From assembly GCF_008642315.1 (NCBI RefSeq), contig NZ_CP029192.1:4402001-4466000 (forward strand): a stretch of DNA of 64,000 bases, given 5' to 3'. A model generated the notes under the pieces. That model ran no database searches, had not been told where the DNA came from, and saw nothing but the letters and a program-made list of their open reading frames with translations. Positions 1-7,960 of this stretch are shown in pieces. The stretch comes from Streptomyces venezuelae. GTDB taxonomy: Bacteria > Actinomycetota > Actinomycetes > Streptomycetales > Streptomycetaceae. A program made the translations under genes and the position numbers. The first letter of the stretch is position 1. The number at the start of each line of letters is the position of its first letter.

Positions 1-1292
1 GGGAAGTCGACGATCCAGCAGAAGCGGAACACGCCCTCCTCGAAGTGGCCCGCGCGCTTGGCCGCCTCGACGCGGACCGCGCTCATGATCTTCGAGACCT
101 CGTCGAACTCGCCCGCGCCGAAGAAGACGGCGTGGCCCGGGGCCAGCGAGAGACGCTTGGTCAGCTCCTCGACGTTCGCCTCGGTGAGGAACTTGGCGAT
201 CGGGCCCGTCAGCGAACCGTCCTCGGCGACGCGCACCCAGGCCAGGCCCTTCGCACCCTGCTCGACCGCGTAGTCACCCAGGCCGTCGAAGAACTTGCGG
301 GACTGCGACGCCGTGTCCGGCACCGGCAGGGCACGCACGTGCTTGCCCGCGAACGCCTTGAACTCGGAGTCGGCGAAGATGTCCGTGATGTCGGTCAGTT
401 CGAGCTTCGCGCGCAGGTCGGGCTTGTCGTTGCCGTACTTCAGCATCGACTCGCGGAACGGGATGCGCGGGAAGGGGGACGTCACCTCGCGGCCGTTGCC
501 GAACTCCGTGAAGAGCTCCGTCATCAGCTTCTCGATGGGGCGGAAGACGTCTTCCTGCTCCACGAAGCTCATCTCGACGTCGAGCTGGTAGAACTCGCCG
601 GGCGAGCGGTCCGCGCGGGCGTCCTCGTCGCGGAAGCACGGCGCGATCTGGAAGTAGCGGTCGAAGCCCGAGATCATCAGCAGCTGCTTGAACTGCTGCG
701 GGGCCTGGGGGAGCGCGTAGAACTTGCCGGGGTTCAGGCGGGACGGGACGACGAAGTCACGGGCGCCCTCGGGGGAGGTCGCGGTGAGGATCGGCGTCGC
801 CATCTCGTTGAAGCCGAGGGCGACCATCTTCGAGCGGATCGAGGCGATCACGGCGCTGCGCAGCATGATGTTGCGGTGCATGCGCTCGCGGCGCAGGTCC
901 AGGAAGCGGTACTCCAGGCGGCGCTCCTCGTTCACGCCGTCCTCGGCGTTGATCGTGAAGGGCAGCGGGCCCGCGGCGCCGAGCACCTCGACCTCGGAGG
1001 CCTCGATCTCGACCTCGCCAGTGGGCAGCTCCGGGTTCACGTTGTCCGTGCCGCGCGAGACGACCTTGCCGTCGACGCGGACGACGGTCTCCTTGGACAG
1101 CTTGTCCAGGACCTCGGCGGCCTTGGTTCCGGGGCGGGCCACCAGCTGCGTGATGCCGTAGTGATCGCGGAGATCGATGAAGAGAATGCCGCCCAGGTCT
1201 CGGCGATTGTGCAGCCAGCCGCTCAGCCGGACGTCGGTGCCGACGTCAGAGGCGCGGAGCTCGCCGCAGGTGTGGGACCTGTACCGATGCAT
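1..1292 (-). CDS. aspS: Aspartyl-tRNA synthetase, C-terminal end beyond the window edge
   Basis: Class II aminoacyl-tRNA synthetase that charges tRNA-Asp in the cytoplasm. Reading leftward from ATG at 1290-1292, the protein starts MHRYRSHTCGELRASDVG and runs about 430 codons without a stop to base 1. The bacterial enzyme is usually near 590 residues, so the last quarter, including class II motif 3, is missing. The N-terminal part is the OB-fold anticodon-binding domain (LSGWLHNRRDLGG, about residues 20-35), followed by the catalytic core. The start matches the family N-terminus; the Shine-Dalgarno is weak. It is divergent from the phosphatase gene at 1501. Whether it is the discriminating or non-discriminating type cannot be judged here. 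Confidence 0.95.
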   Translation of the reverse strand, partial: MHRYRSHTCGELRASDVGTDVRLSGWLHNRRDLGGILFIDLRDHYGITQLVARPGTKAAEVLDKLSKETVVRVDGKVVSRGTDNVNPELPTGEVEIEASEVEVLGAAGPLPFTINAEDGVNEERRLEYRFLDLRRERMHRNIMLRSAVIASIRSKMVALGFNEMATPILTATSPEGARDFVVPSRLNPGKFYALPQAPQQFKQLLMISGFDRYFQIAPCFRDEDARADRSPGEFYQLDVEMSFVEQEDVFRPIEKLMTELFTEFGNGREVTSPFPRIPFRESMLKYGNDKPDLRAKLELTDITDIFADSEFKAFAGKHVRALPVPDTASQSRKFFDGLGDYAVEQGAKGLAWVRVAEDGSLTGPIAKFLTEANVEELTKRLSLAPGHAVFFGAGEFDEVSKIMSAVRVEAAKRAGHFEEGVFRFCWIVDF

Positions 1293-1405
1293 CGTCGTTC
1301 ATCCAGTCTTCGCGAATAGGGGAGAGAGCAGACCCGCACAAGGCTACCGTCCGGCCGAAGATCGGTTTCCGGATATCCGCGGGAGCCACCCTCCACAGGG
1401 CCCGG

Positions 1406-1449
1406 TACGGGTCCACTTCGGGTCCCCTACGGGTCCGCTACGGGCCCGC
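1406..1449. repeat. Four tandem copies of an 11-bp repeat
   Basis: Units at 1406-1416 (TACGGGTCCAC), 1417-1427 (TTCGGGTCCCC), 1428-1438 (TACGGGTCCGC) and 1439-1449 (TACGGGCCCGC) follow without gaps. The period is close to one helical turn. They lie in the 208-bp aspS/phosphatase intergenic region, ending about 50 bp before the phosphatase ATG. They could be a phased protein-binding site or simple slippage; the sequence does not decide. Confidence 0.7.
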
Positions 1450-1500
1450 TGCGAGGGGGCTCAGTGGCGGCCGGGGTGTACATCTTCCTAAAGTGGGTCA

Positions 1501-3732
1501 ATGCGCACCGACGATCCCCTCCTACAGGTGGGGGACGACTCCCTGCCTCCCGTACGGGAGGTCCTGGCCGCGATCGCGACCGGGCTGTGGCGCTGGGACA
1601 ACGCGTCCGGGACCGTCACGCTCGACGCCGAGGCGGCCCGGCTCCTCGGCCTGCCCGCCCGCGCCCAGACCCTCACCGAGGCAGGCGTGCGCTCCCGTTT
1701 CCACCCGGTCGACTGGAACGAGATCTACGGAACCGTCCAGCTCGCCGTCGCCGAGGGCACCCTCGCCGAGGCCCGGCTGCGGATCATGGACGAGACGGGG
1801 CGGCGGGTCCTCAGGACCGTGCGCAGCCGCTCCAAGCCGGTGATGCACGGGGCGACCGAGGCGTACGAGCTGGTCGGCACCCTGCAAGAGGTCAACGAGC
1901 CCGCGCCCGGGACCGCCGCCCGCACCCCGGTCACCGGCGACTGGCGCCGCTCCCGGGAGGCGTTCCTGCTGGACGCGGGGCGCGCGCTCGCCGAGGCGCG
2001 CTCCACGGAGGAGGTCCTCAGGGTCGCCGGGGGCCTCTCCATGCCGGGGTTCTCGCCGGACGGCCTCGCGGTCTTCGGGGTCGAGGGCGAGCGGCTGACG
2101 ATCATCGGGCACCACGGCCACCAGCCCGGCGACGACGGCCCCTTCTCCGCGATGCCGCTGGACACCGACTATCCGGCCGCGGAGGTGGTGCGCACCGGGC
2201 GCGCCGTCTACCTCTCCACCCCGGAGGACTACCGCAGGCGCTATCCCGCGGCCTGGCCGCTGGCCAGCCGCTTCGAACGGCAGTCGTGGGCGTTCCTGCC
2301 CCTGACGGTCGCGGGGCGCACGATGGGGGCGTGGATGGCGGCCTTCACGTATCCCGTCTCGTTCACGCCCGACGAGCGTTCCGTCCTGACCACGGTGGCG
2401 CGGATGCTGGCGCAGGCCCTGTCGCGGGCCGGGGTCGCCGAGTCCGAGCGGGAGCTGACCGAGGGGCTGCAGCGGTCGATGCTGCCGATGCTCGGGCCGC
2501 AGATCCCGGGGATGAGCGTGGCCGCCCGCTATGTGCCGACGGGCGGCGGGCTCCAGGTCGGCGGCGACTGGTACGACATGATTCCGCTGCCCAGCGGCCG
2601 CATCGCCTTCGTCATCGGCGACGTACAGGGGCACGACGTGCGGGCGGCGGGCCTGATGGGGCAGCTGCGGATCGCCCTGCGCGCGTACGCATCCGAGGGC
2701 CACCGCCCCGACGCGGTCCTCTCCCGCGCCACCCGCTTCCTCTCCGGGATCACGGAGTCCATCACCTACGGGTCGAGCGGCACGGGCGCGGACGAGGCGA
2801 TCGAGTACGACCCTCGCTTCGCGACCTGCCTGTACGTGGAGGCCGACCCGGCGACCGGCATCCTGGAGATGGCCCGCGCGGGGCACCCCGAGCCCGCGAT
2901 ACGCATGAGTGACGGAACGGTCCTGCTGCGCCCCACCGCGGGCGGCCTGCCGCTCGGCATCGACCCGGACGCCGACTACCCGACGACCCGGCTCGTCCTG
3001 GAGGCCGGCGAGACAATGCTGATCTGCACCGACGGCCTCATCGAGACCGGCGGCCACGACCTGGACAGCGGCTGGTCGCGGATCAGGACGACCCTGGAGG
3101 AGTACGCGGGCGAGGGCGAGCCCGACGCACTGGAGCAGCTCGCCGACGCGCTCGTGCAGGCCGTGCACGGGCCCTCCTCCCACCACACCACGGGCCCCTT
3201 CGCGGACCGCCGCGAGGACGACATAGCCGTGCTGCTGCTGAGCAGGACGGCCCGCCCCGAGCACCGCACGGACGCCCGCCGCACGGTCCTGACCGTCGCC
3301 CAGGCCGAACCGGAGCGCATCGCGGGGGCCCGCAGCCACCTGCGGGACCTGCTGCACGACTGGGCGGACGACGACCAGGTCGACTCGGCGGTCCTGATGG
3401 TCTCCGAGATGCTCACGAACGTCCTCGTGCACACGGACGGCGACGCCCTGCTGGTCGCGGAGGTCACCGGCGAGCCCGGGGCGCGCAGGCTGCGGGCCGA
3501 GGTCGCCGACGGCAGCGACGACCTGCCGCACAAGCGCCACCCGGGCGAGCTCGCCTCGTCGGGCCGCGGCCTGGTCCTGATGGAGCTGCTCGCCGGGGCG
3601 TGGGGCGTGGACCCGCGCGGCGACGGCAAGAGCATCTGGTTCGAGCTCTACGAGGACGCGGGCGCGTCCGGCGGCTTCGCGGACGTGGAGGTCGGCATGG
3701 ACGTCGATGTGGACGTGGACGTACCGGAGTAG
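1501..3732 (+). CDS. PAS-GAF-PP2C (SpoIIE/RsbU type) phosphatase with C-terminal anti-sigma-like kinase domain
   Basis: Predicted soluble multidomain regulator of 743 residues. The order is a PAS domain (about 20-120), a GAF domain (about 160-310), a SpoIIE/PP2C Ser/Thr phosphatase domain (about 330-585; metal-binding signatures GGDWYDM and FVIGDVQGHD) and an RsbW-like HATPase domain (about 600-725; MVSEMLTNVLVHTDG and SSGRGLVLMELLAGAWG). Proteins with this architecture in streptomycetes control anti-anti-sigma factors by partner switching. No sigma factor or antagonist is adjacent, so the target is unknown. ATG at 1501 has no obvious ribosome-binding site. The tail is an Asp-Val repeat (DVDVDVDVPE), and its last 85 bp overlap the oppositely oriented permease gene. 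Confidence 0.9.
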   Translation: MRTDDPLLQVGDDSLPPVREVLAAIATGLWRWDNASGTVTLDAEAARLLGLPARAQTLTEAGVRSRFHPVDWNEIYGTVQLAVAEGTLAEARLRIMDETGRRVLRTVRSRSKPVMHGATEAYELVGTLQEVNEPAPGTAARTPVTGDWRRSREAFLLDAGRALAEARSTEEVLRVAGGLSMPGFSPDGLAVFGVEGERLTIIGHHGHQPGDDGPFSAMPLDTDYPAAEVVRTGRAVYLSTPEDYRRRYPAAWPLASRFERQSWAFLPLTVAGRTMGAWMAAFTYPVSFTPDERSVLTTVARMLAQALSRAGVAESERELTEGLQRSMLPMLGPQIPGMSVAARYVPTGGGLQVGGDWYDMIPLPSGRIAFVIGDVQGHDVRAAGLMGQLRIALRAYASEGHRPDAVLSRATRFLSGITESITYGSSGTGADEAIEYDPRFATCLYVEADPATGILEMARAGHPEPAIRMSDGTVLLRPTAGGLPLGIDPDADYPTTRLVLEAGETMLICTDGLIETGGHDLDSGWSRIRTTLEEYAGEGEPDALEQLADALVQAVHGPSSHHTTGPFADRREDDIAVLLLSRTARPEHRTDARRTVLTVAQAEPERIAGARSHLRDLLHDWADDDQVDSAVLMVSEMLTNVLVHTDGDALLVAEVTGEPGARRLRAEVADGSDDLPHKRHPGELASSGRGLVLMELLAGAWGVDPRGDGKSIWFELYEDAGASGGFADVEVGMDVDVDVDVPE

Positions 3733-4751
3733 CGGGCGCGCAGCTCCGAGACGATGCCGAACGCCGCCGCCGTCAGCGGCACCGCGAGCAGCATCCCGAG
3801 GATCCCGGCCACCGAGGCGCCCGCGGTGATCGCGAGCATCACCACCGCCGGGTGCATCTGCACGGTCCTGCTCTGGATCATCGGCTGGAGGATGTGCCCT
3901 TCGAGGACCTGTACGGCGAGGACCACGCCGAGCGCCCACAGCGCGATGGCGAACCCGCGGTCGGCGAGGGCGACGAGGATGGCGACCGCGCCGGACAGGA
4001 ACGCGCCCAGGTAAGGGATGTACGCCCCGACGAAGACGAGCGCGCCGAGGCCGAGGGCGCCGGGGACGCCGAGGATCAGCAGACCCACGGAGATGCACAG
4101 GGCGTCGATGAACGCGATGATCGTCGTTCCGCGCATGAACCCCTCGATGGCCTCGAAGGCGCGCCGCGCCATGGCCTCGATGGAGTCGGCGCTGTCACCG
4201 GGGGCGAGCTGGCGCAGGGTGCCCATGGCGCGCTCGGAGTCGCGCAGGAAGAAGAAGACGAGCAGCAGCGCGAGGACCGCCATCGCCATCATCTCGCCGA
4301 CGGTGCTGAGCCCGCTGATTACTCCTGACGCGGCGGTTCCGCCGAACTTCCCGAACAGCTCCTTCGCGTTGGACGCCATGTCGTCCAGGGAGGTCCCGGC
4401 CGCCCCGAAGTACTTCGACAGGTCGGTGGCGGCCTGTTTGAGGGAGGCGAGGATCTGGTCGCCGCTGTCGATCAGCGCGTTGACGACGATGTAGCCGGCG
4501 CCGCCGACGACGGCGACGACGGCCGCGCAGGTGAGGCCGGCCGCGAGGGAACGCTGCACCTTCAGTTTGAGCAGCCGCCGGTACAGCGGTCCGAGGAGCG
4601 CGGTGCCGAGCAGCGCGAGGAGGACGGGCGTCACCGCGGTCTTGAAGGTGACGCACAGCCAGATCCCCACGGCGGCCACGCCGGTGACGAGCAGGACGAC
4701 GACGCACCAGGCGGCGAGGCGCCGCACGGACTCGGGCAGGAGGGTACTCAC
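3648..4751 (-). CDS. AI-2E family (PerM/TqsA-like) membrane permease
   Basis: Integral membrane protein of 367 residues with about eight hydrophobic segments, beginning just after the N-terminus (LAAWCVVVLLVTGVAAVG). It carries the family's long central non-membrane loop (about 90-160) and the conserved PYLGAFLSG segment. Members transport varied small molecules or Na+/H+; substrate cannot be inferred. The start is GTG at 4751 because an in-frame TAG lies just upstream. The GGAGG motif abuts this GTG unusually closely. The C-terminus is a Thr/Ser repeat (STSTSTSMPTSTS) encoded opposite the Asp-Val repeat of the convergent phosphatase. The pirin gene lies 47 bp upstream on the same strand. Confidence 0.85.
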   Translation of the reverse strand: MSTLLPESVRRLAAWCVVVLLVTGVAAVGIWLCVTFKTAVTPVLLALLGTALLGPLYRRLLKLKVQRSLAAGLTCAAVVAVVGGAGYIVVNALIDSGDQILASLKQAATDLSKYFGAAGTSLDDMASNAKELFGKFGGTAASGVISGLSTVGEMMAMAVLALLLVFFFLRDSERAMGTLRQLAPGDSADSIEAMARRAFEAIEGFMRGTTIIAFIDALCISVGLLILGVPGALGLGALVFVGAYIPYLGAFLSGAVAILVALADRGFAIALWALGVVLAVQVLEGHILQPMIQSRTVQMHPAVVMLAITAGASVAGILGMLLAVPLTAAAFGIVSELRARYSGTSTSTSTSMPTSTSAKPPDAPASS

Positions 4752-4798
4752 CCCTCCTACCCGAGCACGGGCTCACCCGTAGTGCACCTTATGTACGG

Positions 4799-5755
4799 CT
4801 ACATGCCGTGCACGGCGGGAACCGTGCCCAGCAGACCCTTCTGGAAGTCCTCGAAGGCCTGCTGCAGTTCGGCCTGGCTGTTCATCACGAACGGGCCGTA
4901 GTGCGCCATCGGCTCGCGGATCGGCCGCCCGCCGAGCAGCACGACCTCCAGGTCGGGGGCGTGCGCGTCCTGGCGTTCGTCCGCGCGGACGGTCAGCGAG
5001 GAGCCCGCGCCGAAGACGGCGGTCTGGCCCATGTGGACCGGACGCCGCTCGGTGCCCACGGTGCCGCGGCCCGCGAGGACGTACGCGAGGCCGTTGAAGT
5101 CCTCGCGCCAGGGCAGCGTCACCTCGGCGCCGGGCCGCACGGTCGCGTGGATCATCGTGATCGGCGTGTGCGTGATGCCGGGGCCCTCGTGGCCGTCGAG
5201 CTCACCGGCGATGACGCGGAGCAGCGCACCGCCGTCGGGGGTGGAGAGCAGCTGGACCTGGCCGCCGCGGATGTCCTGGTAGCGGGGGTCCATCATCTTG
5301 TCCTTCGCGGGCAGGTTCACCCACAGCTGGAGGCCGTGGAAGAGGCCGCCGGACATGACGAGGGACTCCGGCGGCGCCTCGATGTGGAGCAGGCCGCTGC
5401 CGGCCGTCATCCACTGGGTGTCGCCGTTCCGGATGGTGCCGCCGCCACCGTTGGAGTCCTGGTGGACGAACGTCCCGTCGATCAGGTAGGTGACCGTCTC
5501 GAAGCCCCGGTGGGGGTGCCAGGGGGTGCCCTTCGGCTCGCCCGCCTCGTACTCCACCTCGCCCATCTGGTCCATCATGATGAACGGGTCGAGGTACTTG
5601 TAATTGATCCCCGCGAAGGCCCGGCGCACCGGGAATCCCTCACCCTCGAAGCCGCTCGGCGCCGTGGTCACGGCGAGCACGGGGCGCGGCGTCGCATCGG
5701 CCTGCGCCACCACTCGGGGCAGGGTCAGCGGGTTCTCGACAGTCACTGCAGGCAT
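4799..5755 (-). CDS. Pirin family protein
   Basis: Double-cupin protein of 318 residues. The N-terminal cupin has the metal-ligand signatures WHPHRGFETVTYL and LLHIEAPPE, giving the three His and one Glu of pirins. Pirins have been reported as quercetin dioxygenases or as redox-sensitive regulatory partners; the role here is unknown. ATG at 5755 is chosen because AGGAGG sits about seven bases upstream; an in-frame upstream ATG (5779) overlaps the previous gene's stop and has no such signal. It lies 20 bp after the glycerophosphodiesterase gene on the same strand and may be co-transcribed with it. Confidence 0.9.
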   Translation of the reverse strand: MPAVTVENPLTLPRVVAQADATPRPVLAVTTAPSGFEGEGFPVRRAFAGINYKYLDPFIMMDQMGEVEYEAGEPKGTPWHPHRGFETVTYLIDGTFVHQDSNGGGGTIRNGDTQWMTAGSGLLHIEAPPESLVMSGGLFHGLQLWVNLPAKDKMMDPRYQDIRGGQVQLLSTPDGGALLRVIAGELDGHEGPGITHTPITMIHATVRPGAEVTLPWREDFNGLAYVLAGRGTVGTERRPVHMGQTAVFGAGSSLTVRADERQDAHAPDLEVVLLGGRPIREPMAHYGPFVMNSQAELQQAFEDFQKGLLGTVPAVHGM

Positions 5756-5775
5756 GGTCGGTACCTCCTGTGGAC

Positions 5776-7287
5776 TCACTTTAGTTGAACGTAGAACTTT
5801 CTGCCACCTGGAACGAACGGGGCCCGGCGGGAATTCCCTCCGGGCTCCAGCTGCAGGTAGTCGAGGTTCCAGTTCTGGAAGGCACCCTCGTCCAGGGAGA
5901 GGCGCACGGTGTGGCGGCCGCGGGTGAGCTGCCGCGGGTCATGGCTGTCCTGGAGGAAGAAGGCTTGGTGGGCGGTGGTGCCCGCGACCCGTACGGCCTT
6001 GCCCGGCCTGCCGCCGTCGAACGCGATCCGATACGTCCCCGCCGGCTCGTACGGGGACGAGGCGCGGACCTTGAGCGTGTACGGCCCGGTCTTCGGTACG
6101 TCGACCGTGTACGTGAGCCACTCCGAGCCGCGCATCCAGCAGACCACCACGGCCCCGTCGTGGTCACACACGTCGACGCCCTCGCCGGGCCGCCCCGGCC
6201 CGTCCCCCCGGTTCCCGGCGTCGGTGTCGTGGTACGCCTTGCCCTCGCCTCCGGGGGCGTACCCCTCCGCCTGGACGCGGACCGCGCCGGGCGGCACGCG
6301 GTCCGCGGCGCCCGTGGTCAGGTAGGACCTGAGGGCCCGCACGTTGTCGGTCTGCAGGACCGTCGCGCCGTAGGCGGCGATGAGCCTGCCCCAGCCGCGC
6401 GCCGGGTCGATCAGTGAGGCCTCGTCGGTGAAGCGGGCGGCGAAGCCGTCCCGCATGGTGTTGAACCAGACGCGGCCGGTCGAGCGCAGCCCACGGACGA
6501 AGGCGGGAGCGGCCACCTTGTCGCGGACGTCGTCGAAGACGACCTCGAACGCGGGCGGCCTGCCCTTGCCGAACTCCCCGACGGACGCGGCGTTGGCGTC
6601 CTCCACCACGTGCATGTAGAGCGCGCCCTTGTGGCGGCCGAGGAACGCCTTCACCTCGGGCACGGGGGCACGGGACTTGAAGAGGCCGTTGCGGACGGTG
6701 CCGGTCTCCTCCATGACCCGCCAGACGGCCTCGCGGTCCTCCCAGGCCTGGTCGAGGTTGACGAGCCCGAGCGTGCGGGCGGCCTTCAGGGCGTCGGCGA
6801 CGGTGGGGACCCGTTCGCCGGTGAGCGGCGCCTGCCGGCCGCCCAGACCGGCGCGCAGCCTGAGGCCGCGCAGCTGGGCGAGGGTGAGGTCGGAGACGCG
6901 CCCCTTGCCGTTCGTGGTGCGGTCCACGGTCGCGTCGTGCATCAGGACGGGCACGTGGTCCTTGGTCATCCGGACGTCGGCCTCGACGATCTCCGCGCCG
7001 TCCGCGAAGGCCGCCCGGAGCGCGGCGACGCTGTTCTCGGGCGCCTTGCGCCACTGGCCGCGGTGTGCGGCCGTCATGACCGCGGCCTTGGGCCCGTGGT
7101 CGAGGAAGAGGCGGCGGGCGCGCTCGGCGCCGGTCTCGGCAGGAGCGCCATTCTCGGCGCGAACGCCGTTCTCCGCCGGGGCCGCGCGCCCGTCGGCGGC
7201 CCCCAGGAGAGCCGCGCTCACCACGGCGGTCAGAGCCGCGGTGACCAGAACAGTGGGGCGGCGAGGCGGAATCGTGGACGAGGGCAT
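5776..7287 (-). CDS. Secreted glycerophosphodiester phosphodiesterase with C-terminal CBM6-like domain
   Basis: Exported enzyme of 503 residues expected to hydrolyse glycerophosphodiesters to glycerol-3-phosphate and an alcohol. A signal peptide covers about residues 1-35 (RRPTVLVTAALTAVVSAALL, then a small-residue cleavage region). The GDPD barrel follows (about 50-310) with the catalytic HRGQWRKAPENS and metal-binding EADVRMTKD and LMHDATVDRTT. The last 160 residues resemble a beta-sandwich carbohydrate-binding module of family 6 (WLTYTVDVPKTGPYTLKVRA; DSHDPRQLTRGRHTVRLSL). That layout suggests action on wall-linked or extracellular glycerophosphodiesters such as teichoic acid material, which is inference. 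Confidence 0.88.
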   Translation of the reverse strand: MPSSTIPPRRPTVLVTAALTAVVSAALLGAADGRAAPAENGVRAENGAPAETGAERARRLFLDHGPKAAVMTAAHRGQWRKAPENSVAALRAAFADGAEIVEADVRMTKDHVPVLMHDATVDRTTNGKGRVSDLTLAQLRGLRLRAGLGGRQAPLTGERVPTVADALKAARTLGLVNLDQAWEDREAVWRVMEETGTVRNGLFKSRAPVPEVKAFLGRHKGALYMHVVEDANAASVGEFGKGRPPAFEVVFDDVRDKVAAPAFVRGLRSTGRVWFNTMRDGFAARFTDEASLIDPARGWGRLIAAYGATVLQTDNVRALRSYLTTGAADRVPPGAVRVQAEGYAPGGEGKAYHDTDAGNRGDGPGRPGEGVDVCDHDGAVVVCWMRGSEWLTYTVDVPKTGPYTLKVRASSPYEPAGTYRIAFDGGRPGKAVRVAGTTAHQAFFLQDSHDPRQLTRGRHTVRLSLDEGAFQNWNLDYLQLEPGGNSRRAPFVPGGRKFYVQLK

Positions 7288-7340
7288 AGATCAGAGCATC
7301 GGTGGCCGCCCCCGCCCACGCGGGAATCAACGCGCGCGCG

Positions 7341-7832
7341 TCACCCGTACATGCGCCGCATCGCGAAGTCGACCATCTGCTCCACGGCCTTCGCGTCGAA
7401 GACCATGCGGTGCTCGCCCTCCATGTCGAGGACGAAGCCGTACCCCGTCGGGAGCAGGTCGATGACCTCCGCGCCGGTGATCACGAAGTACTTGGAGTCC
7501 TTGCCCGCGTACCTCCGCAGCTCCTTGAGGGAGGTGAACATCGGGATCACGGGCTGCTGGGTGTTGTGCAGCGCGAGGAAGCCGGGGTTGTCGCCGCGCG
7601 GGCAGTAGACCTTCGACGTGGCGAAGGCCTGCTGGAAGTCCTCCGCGGACATCGAGCCCGTCGTGAAGGCGCGCACGGCGTCCGCGAGGGACGGCGGCGA
7701 GGGCTCGGGGTAGAGCGGAGGCTGCTGGCCGTAGCCACCGCCGGGCATGCCCTGCATCTGCTGCGGTGGCGGCTGCGCGCCCGGCGGGGCGTACTGCTGC
7801 TGGGCGCCGGGATTCTGGTCGTAGCCGTACAT
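7341..7832 (-). CDS. SseB-like domain protein
   Basis: Small cytoplasmic protein of 163 residues with a Gln/Pro/Gly-rich N-terminus (about 1-45; MYGYDQNPGAQQQYAPPG) and an SseB N-terminal-type domain (about 50-160; MFTSLKELRRYAG, EVIDLLPTGYGFVLDME). In actinomycetes this family is widespread but uncharacterised; the name comes from an enterobacterial enhanced-serine-sensitivity gene. It is divergent from the acyl-CoA dehydrogenase at 7961 and lies 53 bp upstream of the glycerophosphodiesterase gene. Function unknown. Confidence 0.8.
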   Translation of the reverse strand: MYGYDQNPGAQQQYAPPGAQPPPQQMQGMPGGGYGQQPPLYPEPSPPSLADAVRAFTTGSMSAEDFQQAFATSKVYCPRGDNPGFLALHNTQQPVIPMFTSLKELRRYAGKDSKYFVITGAEVIDLLPTGYGFVLDMEGEHRMVFDAKAVEQMVDFAMRRMYG

Positions 7833-7890
7833 GCGCGTAAGCGTACTGAGTCACGGACGTCACAGATGGGCGGTTAGGGGTTGCGTCTTA

Positions 7891-7918
7891 TTACCGGCGG
7901 GTAGCATCATCATAGCTA
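7891..7918. promoter_or_regulatory. Inverted repeats in the sseB-like/fadE divergent promoter region
   Basis: TACC and GGTA arms (7892-7895 and 7900-7903) separated by GGCG resemble half-sites of TetR-type fatty-acid repressors. A second pair, TAGC (7902-7905) and GCTA (7915-7918), overlaps it. The site lies 43-70 bp before the fadE ATG. Arms are short, so this is a weak candidate. Confidence 0.25.
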
Positions 7919-7960
7919 CTTGCTGGTATTCATCCCTTTCCTGCTTACGGAGCCTTCGCC

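Noticed and set aside
1522..4098. 858-codon open frame on the minus strand
   Set aside because: Shadow of the PP2C phosphatase and part of the permease; no domain recognised.
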